Below, piece after piece: positions 8,074 through 16,155 of a stretch of 64,000 nt of DNA; positions within the stretch are counted from its first letter, which is position 1, and the number at the start of each line of letters is the position of its first letter. Made by a program: the position numbers and the translations under genes. The notes under the pieces are model-generated. The model did not search any database. It worked only from the letters and a program-made list of their open reading frames with translations, and was not told where the DNA came from. Origin of the DNA: JACVRW01 sp963734365 (GTDB taxonomy: Bacteria > Actinomycetota > Thermoleophilia > Solirubrobacterales > Thermoleophilaceae); contig CAVTGV010000007.1 in the NCBI GenBank assembly GCA_963734365.1, positions 186,001-250,000 on the forward strand. Direction: 5' to 3'.

Positions 8074-9755
8074 TAATAGGTTCTCTCCTGCGGCTCCCAC
8101 TGGGTCATGGTGACCTCGGAGTAGGAGATCTCGGGTCCGGCCCCGTTGGCCGCGACGTTGATGTGCTTGAGCCAGTCGTCGTCGTTGCGGTCGGGGAAGT
8201 CCGTGCGGTACTGCGCGCCGCGGCTCTCCTTGCGCTCGATCGCGGACACCACGATGGCCTCGGCGTTGTCGAGCATGAACTGGAGCTCCAGCGCGCCCAG
8301 CGCGTCCTGGTTGAAGACCGTGCCTTTGTCGTCGATGGCCACGTCCTGCGCCTCCTCCTTGAGGGTGCGGACGATGTCGAGGGCGTTGTCGAGCCCTTCC
8401 TCGTCGCGGAACACGGCCACGTACTTGTCCATCACCTTGCCGAGCTCGGCCTTGATCTCCGACACCCGGCGGCCGCTTCCCTCGCGGCGGATGAGCGCGT
8501 CGATCATGCGGCTCTCGTCGTCGAGGGCGGCCCGCGACGGCGTGGGCATGGCCGTGGCGTGGACGGCATCCGCGGCGTGCGCGCCCGAGCGGCGGCCGAA
8601 CACGAGCGTGTCGAGCAGCGAGTTGGCGCCCAGCCGGTTGCCGCCGTGCACGGAGACGCAGGCGCACTCGCCCGCCGCGTAGAGCCCCGCGATGGGCGTC
8701 TGGCCGTAGATGTCGGTCTTGATCCCGCCCATCGCGTAGTGGTTGCCCGGCTTGATGTGGATCGGCTCGCGTGTGATGTCGACCCCGGCGAAGTCGCGGC
8801 CGACGTTGACGATCTCCCTGAGCGCCTCGTGGATCCGCTTGCGGGGCACGACCGTGATGTCGAGCGCGACCGTGCCGTCGTCGAAGCCGCGGCCCTCGTT
8901 GATCTCGGTCTGCTCGGCGCGGGATACGACATCGCGCGAAGCCAGCTCCATCTTGTTGGGCGCGTACTTCTCCATGAAGCGCTCGCCCTCGGCGTTGTAG
9001 AGGTGGGCCCCCTCGCCGCGCGCCCCTTCGGTGATCAGCAGCCCGAGCCCGGCCAGCGTGGTGGGGTGGTACTGGATCATCTCCATGTCCATCAGCGGAG
9101 CGCCGATCCGGTACGCCATGGAGATCCCGTCGCCGGTGCAGATCAGGGCGTTGGTCGACGGGTCGTAGATCTGGCCGTTGCCGCCGGTGGCGAGGATCAC
9201 GGCCTTGGCGGCGAACAGCTCCATCGAGCCGTCGCGGATGTTGCGCGTCACAGCCCCGGCGATCCGGCCGTCATCGTCCTGCACGAGCGCGGTGGTGAAC
9301 CACTCCTCGTAGCGGTAGACCTCGTCGAACTTCATCATCTGCTCGTAGAGCACGTGCAGGATGGCCTGACCGGTGATGTCGGCCACGTAGTAGGTGCGCG
9401 CCGCGCTGGCGCCGCCAAAGGCCCGCTTGCCGAGGCGACCCTCCTCGTTTCGGTGGAAGGTCACGCCCAGGTGCTCGAGCGTGAGCAGCTCCTCGGGGGC
9501 CTCGCGGCACATGATCTCGATGGCGTCCTGGTCGCCGAGGTAGTCCGAGCCCTTGACGGTGTCGAACGCGTGCGACTCCCACGAGTCCTGCGGATCGAGC
9601 GCGGCGTTGATCCCGCCCTGAGCGGCGTTCGAGTGGCTCCGAACCGGGTGGACCTTCGAGATGATGCCCACCGATGCGCCCGTCTCGGCCGCCGCTAGGG
9701 CGGCCCGCTGGCCGGCGAGGCCGGCTCCGATTACGAGGACATCGTGCTGGGGCAT
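8073..9755 (-). CDS. sdhA: Succinate dehydrogenase/fumarate reductase flavoprotein subunit
   Basis: Oxidises succinate to fumarate in the TCA cycle. The 560-residue protein has the FAD Rossmann motif VLVIGAGLAGQRAAL at residues 6-20, the RSHSNAAQGGI segment whose His is the expected covalent FAD site, the ITEGARGEGAHLYN and NHYAMGGI substrate-site segments, and a C-terminal domain ending in ERTY. ATG 9755 was chosen because it puts the Rossmann strand at the usual place; a -10-like TAGAAT lies 13 nt upstream on the minus strand. It is the first gene of sdhA-sdhB-sdhE-GH16-TMEM175, all overlapping. Confidence 0.95.
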   Translation of the reverse strand: MPQHDVLVIGAGLAGQRAALAAAETGASVGIISKVHPVRSHSNAAQGGINAALDPQDSWESHAFDTVKGSDYLGDQDAIEIMCREAPEELLTLEHLGVTFHRNEEGRLGKRAFGGASAARTYYVADITGQAILHVLYEQMMKFDEVYRYEEWFTTALVQDDDGRIAGAVTRNIRDGSMELFAAKAVILATGGNGQIYDPSTNALICTGDGISMAYRIGAPLMDMEMIQYHPTTLAGLGLLITEGARGEGAHLYNAEGERFMEKYAPNKMELASRDVVSRAEQTEINEGRGFDDGTVALDITVVPRKRIHEALREIVNVGRDFAGVDITREPIHIKPGNHYAMGGIKTDIYGQTPIAGLYAAGECACVSVHGGNRLGANSLLDTLVFGRRSGAHAADAVHATAMPTPSRAALDDESRMIDALIRREGSGRRVSEIKAELGKVMDKYVAVFRDEEGLDNALDIVRTLKEEAQDVAIDDKGTVFNQDALGALELQFMLDNAEAIVVSAIERKESRGAQYRTDFPDRNDDDWLKHINVAANGAGPEISYSEVTMTQWEPQERTY

Positions 9756-9874
9756 GGGGGCGGGGCCGATTCTATGGGAGTTACGGGCGGCCCCTCGTGG
9801 CGGGCCAGCGGCTCGGAGCCAAACGACGGGCAATGAAGGGGGCGAAGACGGGGGTGTGGGTTCTTGAGCACCAT

Positions 9875-10768
9875 ATGGGTGCACAGGAGCCCAAGGCCCC
9901 CCTCCGGGCTCGGATCGCTGAGCTCGCTCGTGTGCAGCACGGCGTGGTGGCTCGCCGGCAGCTGGTGGGTCTCGGGCTGGGTCGAGGGGCGATCGCCGCC
10001 CGGCTCCGGGCCGGGCGGTGGCGGCGGATCCACCCCGGGGTCTACGTCACGGGCGATGCAACGCTTCCGCGAGAGGGCCGCTTTGTCGCTGCCGTTCTCG
10101 CTTGCGGCAAGGGAGCGGTGCTGAGTCACGGCAGCGCCGCGTTTCTCTGGGGGATCTCGAAGGAGGAGCCGGCGTGGATCGACGTGACGGTGCCCGGTGA
10201 TCGCGGTCGCGGGCTAAAGGGTGTCAAGGTCCATCGCCAGCCGCTCACCAGCAAGGACATCACAGTTCGCAGCGGCATCCCGATCACCACACCCGGCCGC
10301 ACCCTGGTCGATTTCGCTGACGTGGTGTCTGAGCGGATGCTCGAGCGCGCCATCGACGAGGCCGATTACCTGCGGCTCGACTGCGCCGGCCTCGAGCCAA
10401 TCCGGGGCCGCCCCGGGAACGGAAGCCTCAAGAGGGTGCTCTCCCTTCACCGCCCTGGTCCGACCCGCACCAGGACCCCTCTCGAGGAGAGGTTCCTGGA
10501 GCTCTGCCGGCGTTCGAAACTTCCAGACCCCGAGGTCAACGTCCACGTGGAGGGCTACGTGGTCGACTTCCTCTGGCAAGCCCAGCGCCTCATCGTCGAG
10601 ACCGACGGCCACGCCGCTCACCGGACCCGGCGCGCGTTCGAGCGCGACCCCGTTCGCGACGCCGATCTGATCGAGGCCGGCTACCGGCCGATCCGGATCA
10701 CCGCGTGGCGCCTGCAAGGCGAGGCCGAGGCCGTGGCTCGCCAGCTGCGCCGCCTGCTCGCCGCCTAG
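9875..10768 (+). CDS. AbiEi-like N-terminus fused to DUF559 (Vsr-like endonuclease fold) domain
   Basis: A 297-residue protein. Residues ~1-95 resemble the winged-helix antitoxin domain of AbiEi/type IV toxin-antitoxin proteins (VVARRQLVGLGLGRGAI, then WRRIHPGVYVTG). The C-terminal ~100 residues match DUF559, a PD-(D/E)XK/very-short-patch-repair-like fold: TPLEERFLELCRR, VDFLWQAQRLIVETDGHAAH, RDADLIEAGYRPIRITAWRL. Such fusions are common, often multicopy, in actinobacteria and their function is unknown. No AbiEii toxin neighbour is present, so a working TA pair is not supported. The stop shares CTAG with the convergent protease gene. Confidence 0.75.
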   Translation: MGAQEPKAPLRARIAELARVQHGVVARRQLVGLGLGRGAIAARLRAGRWRRIHPGVYVTGDATLPREGRFVAAVLACGKGAVLSHGSAAFLWGISKEEPAWIDVTVPGDRGRGLKGVKVHRQPLTSKDITVRSGIPITTPGRTLVDFADVVSERMLERAIDEADYLRLDCAGLEPIRGRPGNGSLKRVLSLHRPGPTRTRTPLEERFLELCRRSKLPDPEVNVHVEGYVVDFLWQAQRLIVETDGHAAHRTRRAFERDPVRDADLIEAGYRPIRITAWRLQGEAEAVARQLRRLLAA

Positions 10769-11925
10769 ACCGCCACCGTCCCCCGAAGCGCCCGCCGCAC
10801 CGCGTCGACCGTCACGATCCCGCGCAGCACGCCCGAGTCGTCCACCGCCATCACCGCGCCCAGCCGCGACAGGCCGTCCTGTCCCAGCAGCGCCTCGAGG
10901 GGGTCCTCGAGGCGGGCGTGCAGGCCGCTGTCGCCGTGGTCGCGTGCCATCACGGAGGCCACCGGGTGCGTCCGGCGCTCCGGCTCGGACACGCTTCCCA
11001 CCGCTTCGCGTGACACCACGCCCACGAGCTTTCCGGTGGAGTCCACCACCGGGAACCAGGGCCAGCCGTAGCGGAGGAAGAACTCGTCTTCGGCCTCGGC
11101 GAGCGTGTGGCTGTCGGGGATGGCCACGGGCTCGGCGTCCATCACGTCGGACACGCGGATGTCACCTATGCGGTCCGAGAAGCGCGCTTGGGCGACCGCG
11201 GAAGCTGCCGCCTGGGCCAGGAAGAAGCCGATGAAGGCGAGCCAGATGCCGAACACCCAGTCCCCCAGCACGATCAGGCTCACCGCCCCGGCGCCGATCA
11301 TCAGGTAGCCGAAGCCGCGGCCGAGAGTGCCCGCGAAGCGCGTGGCGCGATTCCGGTCCCCCGTGATCTTCCAGGCGATCGCCCGGGCGATGCGCCCGCC
11401 GTCGAGCGGGAAGCCCGGGATCAGGTTGAAGGCGAGCACGATGATGTTGATGGTGGCCAGGTAACCGACCACGGCCGTGCTCGCCCCCACCACGCTGTCG
11501 CCGAACTGCGAGCTCTCCACCACGTCGCTCGGACTCGAGATCGCCGCGCCGATCGCGAAGCACACCGCGGCGATCACCAGCGTCACCACAGGGCCGGCCA
11601 CCGCCACGCGGAACTCGACTCCGGCGGAGTCGGTGTCGCGGCCGAGCCTCGCCACGCCGCCGAACATCCACAGGTCGATCCCCTCGATCGGGATCCCGTT
11701 GCGGAGCGCCACCACCGCATGCCCGAGCTCGTGAAGGAGGATCGAGAGGAAGAACAGCAGGGCGCTTACAGCGGCGAGCAGGAACGCGTTGGAGCCCGGC
11801 GCAACGTCCTCGTAGTAGCCAGTGAGCTGGAAGATGATCAGGAACAGCACGATGAACCAGCTGATGTCCACGCCGATTCGGATGCCGAAGATGCGTCCCA
11901 GCTGGATGGAGCTGCCGCCGAACAT
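10765..11925 (-). CDS. Site-2-type zinc metalloprotease (M50) with two CBS domains
   Basis: A 386-residue membrane protease. Zinc-binding HELGH is in the helix LSILLHELGHAVVAL (~65), and the third ligand is in NLIPGFPLDGGRIARAI (LDG motif). About six hydrophobic segments precede two C-terminal CBS domains (from ~275), which commonly sense adenine nucleotides. Family members cleave membrane-bound anti-sigma factors or other substrates within the bilayer; the substrate here is unknown. I chose ATG 11925 because the sequence FGGSSIQLGRIFGIRIGVDI is the conserved family start. It is convergent with the DUF559 gene, both stops sharing CTAG at 10765-10768. Confidence 0.9.
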   Translation of the reverse strand: MFGGSSIQLGRIFGIRIGVDISWFIVLFLIIFQLTGYYEDVAPGSNAFLLAAVSALLFFLSILLHELGHAVVALRNGIPIEGIDLWMFGGVARLGRDTDSAGVEFRVAVAGPVVTLVIAAVCFAIGAAISSPSDVVESSQFGDSVVGASTAVVGYLATINIIVLAFNLIPGFPLDGGRIARAIAWKITGDRNRATRFAGTLGRGFGYLMIGAGAVSLIVLGDWVFGIWLAFIGFFLAQAAASAVAQARFSDRIGDIRVSDVMDAEPVAIPDSHTLAEAEDEFFLRYGWPWFPVVDSTGKLVGVVSREAVGSVSEPERRTHPVASVMARDHGDSGLHARLEDPLEALLGQDGLSRLGAVMAVDDSGVLRGIVTVDAVRRALRGTVAV

Positions 11926-11973
11926 GAGACCGAAATGGTGGCAGGCGCAACGAGCAGGCCAGCGCCCCGCCGC

Positions 11974-11979
11974 CATAAT
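11974..11979 (+). promoter_or_regulatory. Putative -10 (CATAAT) of icd
   Basis: CATAAT lies about 41 nt upstream of the TTG start of icd. Unlike many genes here, this leaves a real 5' leader, and a ribosome site (gaaagga) is present before the start, which fits. Confidence 0.4.
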
Positions 11980-12020
11980 CACCGGCTTCGTGACGAGAAC
12001 CAGAGCTTGAAAGGACCGTT

Positions 12021-13097
12021 TTGACTCACCGAGTCACCCTCATCCCGGGCGACGGCACCGGGCCGGAGCTCGCGGAGGCCACGCGCCGCGTGCTCGAGGC
12101 CACCGGAGTCGAGTTCGACTGGGATTTCCAGGACGCCGGCGTGGACGTGTACGAGGAGGAGGGCAACCCGCTGCCCGACCGCACGCTCGACTCGATCCGC
12201 GAGCGCGGCGTGGCCATCAAGGGCCCCACCACCACGCCGGTGGGCTCGGGCTTCCGCTCGATCAACGTGGCCCTGCGCAAGGAATTCGACCTCTACTCCT
12301 GCATCCGGCCCTGCAAGGCCTACGAGGGGGTGCGTACGCGCTTCCCCGAGACCGACATCGTGATCGTTCGCGAGAACACCGAGGACCTCTACGCGGGCAT
12401 CGAGTTCGAGAAGGGCTCGGAGGAGGTGGAGAAGCTGCGCGCCTTCCTCGCCGACGAGCTCGACTCGCCCACTCGCGACGACTCGGGTATCTCGATCAAG
12501 CCGATCTCGGTGTTCGGCTCCGACCGGATCGTCGAATCAGCCTTCCAGTACGCCGAGGAGAACGGCCGCCGCAAGGTGACCGCGGCCCACAAGGCCAACA
12601 TCATGAAGTTCTCCGACGGGCTCTTCCTGGAGGTGGCCCGCGAGGTGGCCGCGCGCCATCCGGAGATCGAGTTCGAGGACCGCATCATCGACAACCTGTG
12701 CAACCAGCTCGTGTCGCGGCCCGAGGAGTACGACGTGATCGTTCTTCCCAATCTCTACGGCGACATCGTGTCCGACCTGGGCGCCGGAATGATCGGCGGC
12801 CTTGGTCTCGCACCGGGGGCGAACATCGGCACGGAGAGCGCGATCTTCGAGGCCACGCACGGGTCGGCGCCCAAGTACAAGGGCCAGAACCGCGTGAACC
12901 CCACGGCGCTGCTGCTGTCAGGGGTGCTCTTGCTTCGTCACCTCGACGAGACCGACGCCGCCGATCGCATGGAGGCCGGCATCGCTGAGGTCATCCGCAA
13001 GGGCGACAAGGTCACCTACGACCTGAAGCCCACGCGTGACGATCCCTCCGCAGTGGGTACGAGCGAGTTTGCCGACGCTGTTATAGACGCGCTTTAA
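12021..13097 (+). CDS. icd: Isocitrate dehydrogenase (beta-decarboxylating dehydrogenase family)
   Basis: Converts isocitrate to 2-oxoglutarate; 358 aa. The family signature NLYGDIVSDLGAGMIGGLGL is present, with VRENTEDLYAGIEF and SCIRPCKAYEGVRTRF typical of the short NAD(P)-dependent IDH group. Homoisocitrate or isopropylmalate dehydrogenase are relatives, but linkage to mdh and sdh favours IDH. The start is TTG at 12021, supported by gaaagga about 5 nt upstream. The cofactor cannot be read with confidence. mdh follows 32 bp downstream and is probably in the same operon. Confidence 0.88.
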   Translation: MTHRVTLIPGDGTGPELAEATRRVLEATGVEFDWDFQDAGVDVYEEEGNPLPDRTLDSIRERGVAIKGPTTTPVGSGFRSINVALRKEFDLYSCIRPCKAYEGVRTRFPETDIVIVRENTEDLYAGIEFEKGSEEVEKLRAFLADELDSPTRDDSGISIKPISVFGSDRIVESAFQYAEENGRRKVTAAHKANIMKFSDGLFLEVAREVAARHPEIEFEDRIIDNLCNQLVSRPEEYDVIVLPNLYGDIVSDLGAGMIGGLGLAPGANIGTESAIFEATHGSAPKYKGQNRVNPTALLLSGVLLLRHLDETDAADRMEAGIAEVIRKGDKVTYDLKPTRDDPSAVGTSEFADAVIDAL

Positions 13098-13129
13098 CGC
13101 GCGGAAATCGTGGGATGACAGGAGATGTA

Positions 13130-14095
13130 ATGAAAGTCACCGTTACCGGCGCCGCGGGCCAGATCGGCTACGCGCTGCTGTTCAGGATCGCTTCCGGCCA
13201 GATGCTCGGGCCCGACGAGAGGATCGAGCTGCGGCTGCTGGAGATACCCGATGCCGTCAAGGCCGCCGAGGGCACCGCCCTCGAGCTCCAGGACTGCGCC
13301 TTCCCGCTGCTCGCCTCGACTGACATCCACGACGATCCCGGCAAGGCTTTCGACGGCGTTGACGTGGCCCTGCTGGTGGGAGCGCGGCCGCGCACGAAGG
13401 GGATGGAGCGCGCCGACCTCCTGGAGGCCAACGGGCAGATATTCAAGCCCCAGGGAGAGGCGCTCAACGCGGGCGCCGCGGACGGGGTGAGGATCCTCGT
13501 GGTGGGAAATCCGGCGAACACCAACGCCCTCATCGCACAACAGAACGCGCCCGACATCCCGGCCGGGCGTTTTACCGCCATGACCCGCCTCGACCAGAAC
13601 CGTGCCGTGGCTCAACTGGCGGAAAAGCTGGACGTGACCGTGGACGAGGTACAGGACCTCGTCGTGTGGGGTAACCATTCGCCCACCATGTTCCCCGACC
13701 TGTTCAACGCGAAGGTGAACGGCCGGCCGGCGGTGGAGCAGGTGGACATGGACTGGTACGAGAACGATTACATCCCGCGAGTGGGCAAACGCGGAGCGGA
13801 GATCATCGAGGCGCGCGGCGCGTCATCCGCGGCCAGCGCCGCCAACGCCGCCGTGGACCACGTGCACGATTGGGTGCTCGGCGCCGAAGGCCTGCGCTCC
13901 ATGGCGGTCGTGTCTGACGGCTCGTACGGCGTGGAGGAGGGCCTGATATCGAGCTTCCCCGTGAGGGTGGACGGCGGTGACTACGCGATCGAGCAGGGCC
14001 TCGAGGTGGCGGAGTTCGCCCAGGCAAAGATCGACGCCACGGTGAACGAGCTCAACGAGGAGCGAGGTGCGGTGAAGGAGCTGGGGCTGGTCTAA
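13130..14095 (+). CDS. mdh: Malate dehydrogenase
   Basis: Oxidises malate to oxaloacetate with NAD; 321 aa. It shows VTVTGAAGQIGYALLF (dinucleotide fold), VALLVGARPRTKGMERADLL (substrate loop with the catalytic Arg residues), VVGNPANTNALIA, TRLDQNRAVAQLA and VVWGNHSPTMFPDL with the catalytic His, so it is the cytosolic-type MDH group. ATG 13130 is preferred over ATG 13115 because aggag lies 6 nt before it. The stop overlaps by 4 bp that of the convergent small DNA-binding-like gene. Confidence 0.96.
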   Translation: MKVTVTGAAGQIGYALLFRIASGQMLGPDERIELRLLEIPDAVKAAEGTALELQDCAFPLLASTDIHDDPGKAFDGVDVALLVGARPRTKGMERADLLEANGQIFKPQGEALNAGAADGVRILVVGNPANTNALIAQQNAPDIPAGRFTAMTRLDQNRAVAQLAEKLDVTVDEVQDLVVWGNHSPTMFPDLFNAKVNGRPAVEQVDMDWYENDYIPRVGKRGAEIIEARGASSAASAANAAVDHVHDWVLGAEGLRSMAVVSDGSYGVEEGLISSFPVRVDGGDYAIEQGLEVAEFAQAKIDATVNELNEERGAVKELGLV

Positions 14096-14457
14096 GCCGG
14101 ATGCCAGCCCTTGTCCCGCTTGACGACCCGCCCGTCAGCTTCGAGGCCGGGCATCACCCGGTACAGGTAGTTGGCCTTTATCCCCATGGCGTCGGCCATC
14201 TCCGCGATGGTGATGCCTGGGCGAGTCCGCACCAGCTCCAGCGCCTCCTTCGAGCGGGAGCCGCTGCCGCGGGGTCGCCCGCGACCGCGTCCGCGGGTGC
14301 GGCCCGAGCTCCGGGGACGGCCTCCGCGCTTGCGGCCGTCCACACCTGAGAGCGCCTCCTGGGCCTTCTCGAGGCGGTGATACTCCTCCACCAGGGGACG
14401 CAGTTCACGCAGGCGTGCGTCTATTTCCTTGAGCTTCTCATCCAGAAAGTCGGCCAT
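14092..14457 (-). CDS. Small protein: coiled coil, Arg/Gly basic linker and winged helix
   Basis: A 121-residue protein in three parts: an N-terminal amphipathic helix (LDEKLKEIDARLRELRPLV, residues ~4-35) likely to form a coiled coil; an Arg/Gly/Pro-rich linker with AT-hook-like RGRGRPRG (~47-70); and a C-terminal helix-turn-helix (ITIAEMADAMGIKANYLYRV). It looks like a sequence-nonspecific or nucleoid-type DNA-binding protein and is of a kind common in Thermoleophilia; targets are unknown. A -10-like TACAGT lies 10 nt before the ATG on the minus strand. Convergent with mdh. Confidence 0.75.
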   Translation of the reverse strand: MADFLDEKLKEIDARLRELRPLVEEYHRLEKAQEALSGVDGRKRGGRPRSSGRTRGRGRGRPRGSGSRSKEALELVRTRPGITIAEMADAMGIKANYLYRVMPGLEADGRVVKRDKGWHPA

Positions 14458-14477
14458 AGGACCGCTAACTGTAACCG

Positions 14478-14906
14478 TTATTCGAGCAAGGACTTGAGAC
14501 GGCGCAGGGAACCCTCCAGCTCCTTTTCCGTCACCTTTGCCACGGCGCGCCCGGCGATCTTCCCCAGCGGGCCGCCGGGCAGCTCGTACTCGTTCGAGTA
14601 GGAGAAGCGCGTGCCCTTGCCGTTGGGGGAGAAGCCGTACTCGACCCGGGCCCGCGAGGCCACCGGACCGCGGCCCTCCCAGACCACCCGGCCGGGGTCG
14701 TTCTCCACCACCGTCCAGTTGACCCTGAATCTCCGGCCCGCGAGCTTGAGTGACTGGGTGAGCCGCGAGCCCTTCCTGAGCTGGCCGGGGGGAGCCTTCT
14801 CGAGCTCGTGATGAATGGTGACCCAGTCGCCGAGCCGCTTGGGATCCATCACCACGTCGTAGATGGCCTCGGGCGGTGCGGCGATCTGGATCGTCCGCTC
14901 CACCAT
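14478..14906 (-). CDS. SRPBCC (START/polyketide-cyclase-like) family protein
   Basis: A 142-residue helix-grip protein: TIQIAAPPEAIYDVVMDPKR opens the fold, FRVNWTVVENDPGRVVWEG and the C-terminal helix (LEGSLRRLKSLLE) follow. SRPBCC proteins hold hydrophobic ligands; the ligand cannot be inferred. The ATG overlaps by one base the TGA of the epimerase-like gene (TGATG), so the two form an operon on the minus strand. Confidence 0.82.
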   Translation of the reverse strand: MVERTIQIAAPPEAIYDVVMDPKRLGDWVTIHHELEKAPPGQLRKGSRLTQSLKLAGRRFRVNWTVVENDPGRVVWEGRGPVASRARVEYGFSPNGKGTRFSYSNEYELPGGPLGKIAGRAVAKVTEKELEGSLRRLKSLLE

Positions 14907-15821
14907 CACCGCGCCGCCAGCACCTCCCGGCTCTCCCACTCGTGAAGGGCATGCTCCACTGCGCGATCGAAGCTCCGCGTCCGCAACCCGTAGAGGCGAG
15001 CGGCCTCCGTCGGATCGCGCGGCAGGATGTCGGCCTCGAGGCTCTCCATCAAGGGACGTACGAGCTCGAGCGGCTGCCCGGTCACGGCGGCCACCACCGC
15101 GCTGGCCGGGGGCGTGAGCGATGCGCCCAGCCTGAGCGGCATGCGCCCCACGCCCATCAGCTCGGCGATGCGCTCGACCATCTCGCCATAGCTGAGCACG
15201 TCGGGGCCGCACACGTCCAGTGAACGTCCGGCTGCGGCCGGGCTCGGCGGGGGTACGGGCCAGGTACTCGATCACGTCGCGCTCGTCGATCGGCTGGGTC
15301 CGGTTCGCGTGCCAGCCGGGTATCGGCAACAGCCGGAGCCGTTCAACAAGGCGGACCAGCAGCCGGAACGGGGCCGAGCCGGAGCCGATCACGATCGAGG
15401 CCCGCAGCCCGGTGGAGGCCGGCACGGCGTCAAGCAGGATCTGCTCGACCTCGAGACGAGAACGCAGGTGGGGTGACACGTGACCGGCGGGAGCGATTCC
15501 GCCGAGGTAGACGATCCGTTCCACGCCCGCGGCGGCCGCGGCGGCGCCGAAGGCTCCGGCCGCGCGGCGGTCCCGTGCGGCGAAGTCTGGATCGTCCGAG
15601 GCCTCCATCGAGTGCACCAGGTAGTACGCGGTCGAGCAGCCCGCGAGCGCCGCCTCGACACCCGCTCCGCTGAGCACGTCGCCCTGCACGGGCTGGACGC
15701 CGGCGATCACCTCGACTCGCTCGGGCCTGCGCGCCAGCGCCCGCACCGGCCGCTCCTCGGCGGCCAGCCGGCGGGCCAGGCGGTTGCCCACGTATCCGGT
15801 CGCTCCGGCGATCAGCTCCAC
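14906..15821 (-). pseudogene. NAD(P)-binding epimerase-like (NmrA/NDUFA9 type) gene, frameshifted as sequenced
   Basis: An extended short-chain dehydrogenase: it begins with GTG and ELIAGATGYVGNRLARRL, then VERIVYLGGIAP, and IDERDVIEYLARTP; the C-terminal half (CGPDVLSYGEMVERIAELMG to the stop) is in another frame. The total length is 916 nt, a multiple of three plus one, so one extra base fits; removing one C from the run of five (plus-strand G at 15249-15253) restores a continuous protein through AGRSLDVCGPD. The intact product would be an NAD(P)H-binding protein related to quinone-oxidoreductase accessory factors. Sequencing error in the homopolymer is as likely as true inactivation. Confidence 0.8.
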
Positions 15822-15943
15822 GGCGGCGAGAATACGCGGCGAAGTTCGCCCCCCTGAAAAAGGCGCTCCGAGCGGGGCTTCCCAAGCCGACCCTGCAATG
15901 TGCGGCAATCGGTTACTGGAATCCCGGCAGCCGGTGGTGCAGC

Positions 15944-16147
15944 ATGCCGCCCGTGCCGAAGGGAAAGCCCGCCCGCTGTGAGGACTGTTTCTTTCATCAG
16001 AACCAGCTCTGCGCGCTGAACCTGGACAAGCCCTGCACCACCTTCCGGCCGGCCGAGCGGCAGCTCGCACCGGAGCGCCAGCTGGCCTTCGTGTTCCGCA
16101 GCGAGCGGACCACGGCGGCCTACGCGTTCCCGCAGCCCAACGCCTGA
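15944..16147 (+). CDS. Small Cys-rich conserved hypothetical protein
   Basis: A 67-residue protein with CEDCFFHQNQLCALNLDKPC, giving four Cys in the pattern Cx2Cx7Cx7C, which could bind zinc, followed by TTFRP. The regular Cys spacing suggests a real protein rather than a chance frame. I do not recognise a named family. It lies between the divergently placed epimerase-like gene and the convergent LuxR gene. Confidence 0.55.
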   Translation: MPPVPKGKPARCEDCFFHQNQLCALNLDKPCTTFRPAERQLAPERQLAFVFRSERTTAAYAFPQPNA

Positions 16148-16155
16148 CGCCGGGA

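Noticed and set aside
9875..10768. Type IV toxin-antitoxin system for the AbiEi-like/DUF559 protein
   Set aside because: No AbiEii nucleotidyltransferase toxin adjoins; the next gene is a convergent M50 protease.
15838..15850. ggcgaa-g-ttcgcc dyad upstream of the epimerase-like gene as an operator
   Set aside because: Short and GC-rich with no regulator nearby; chance is likely.
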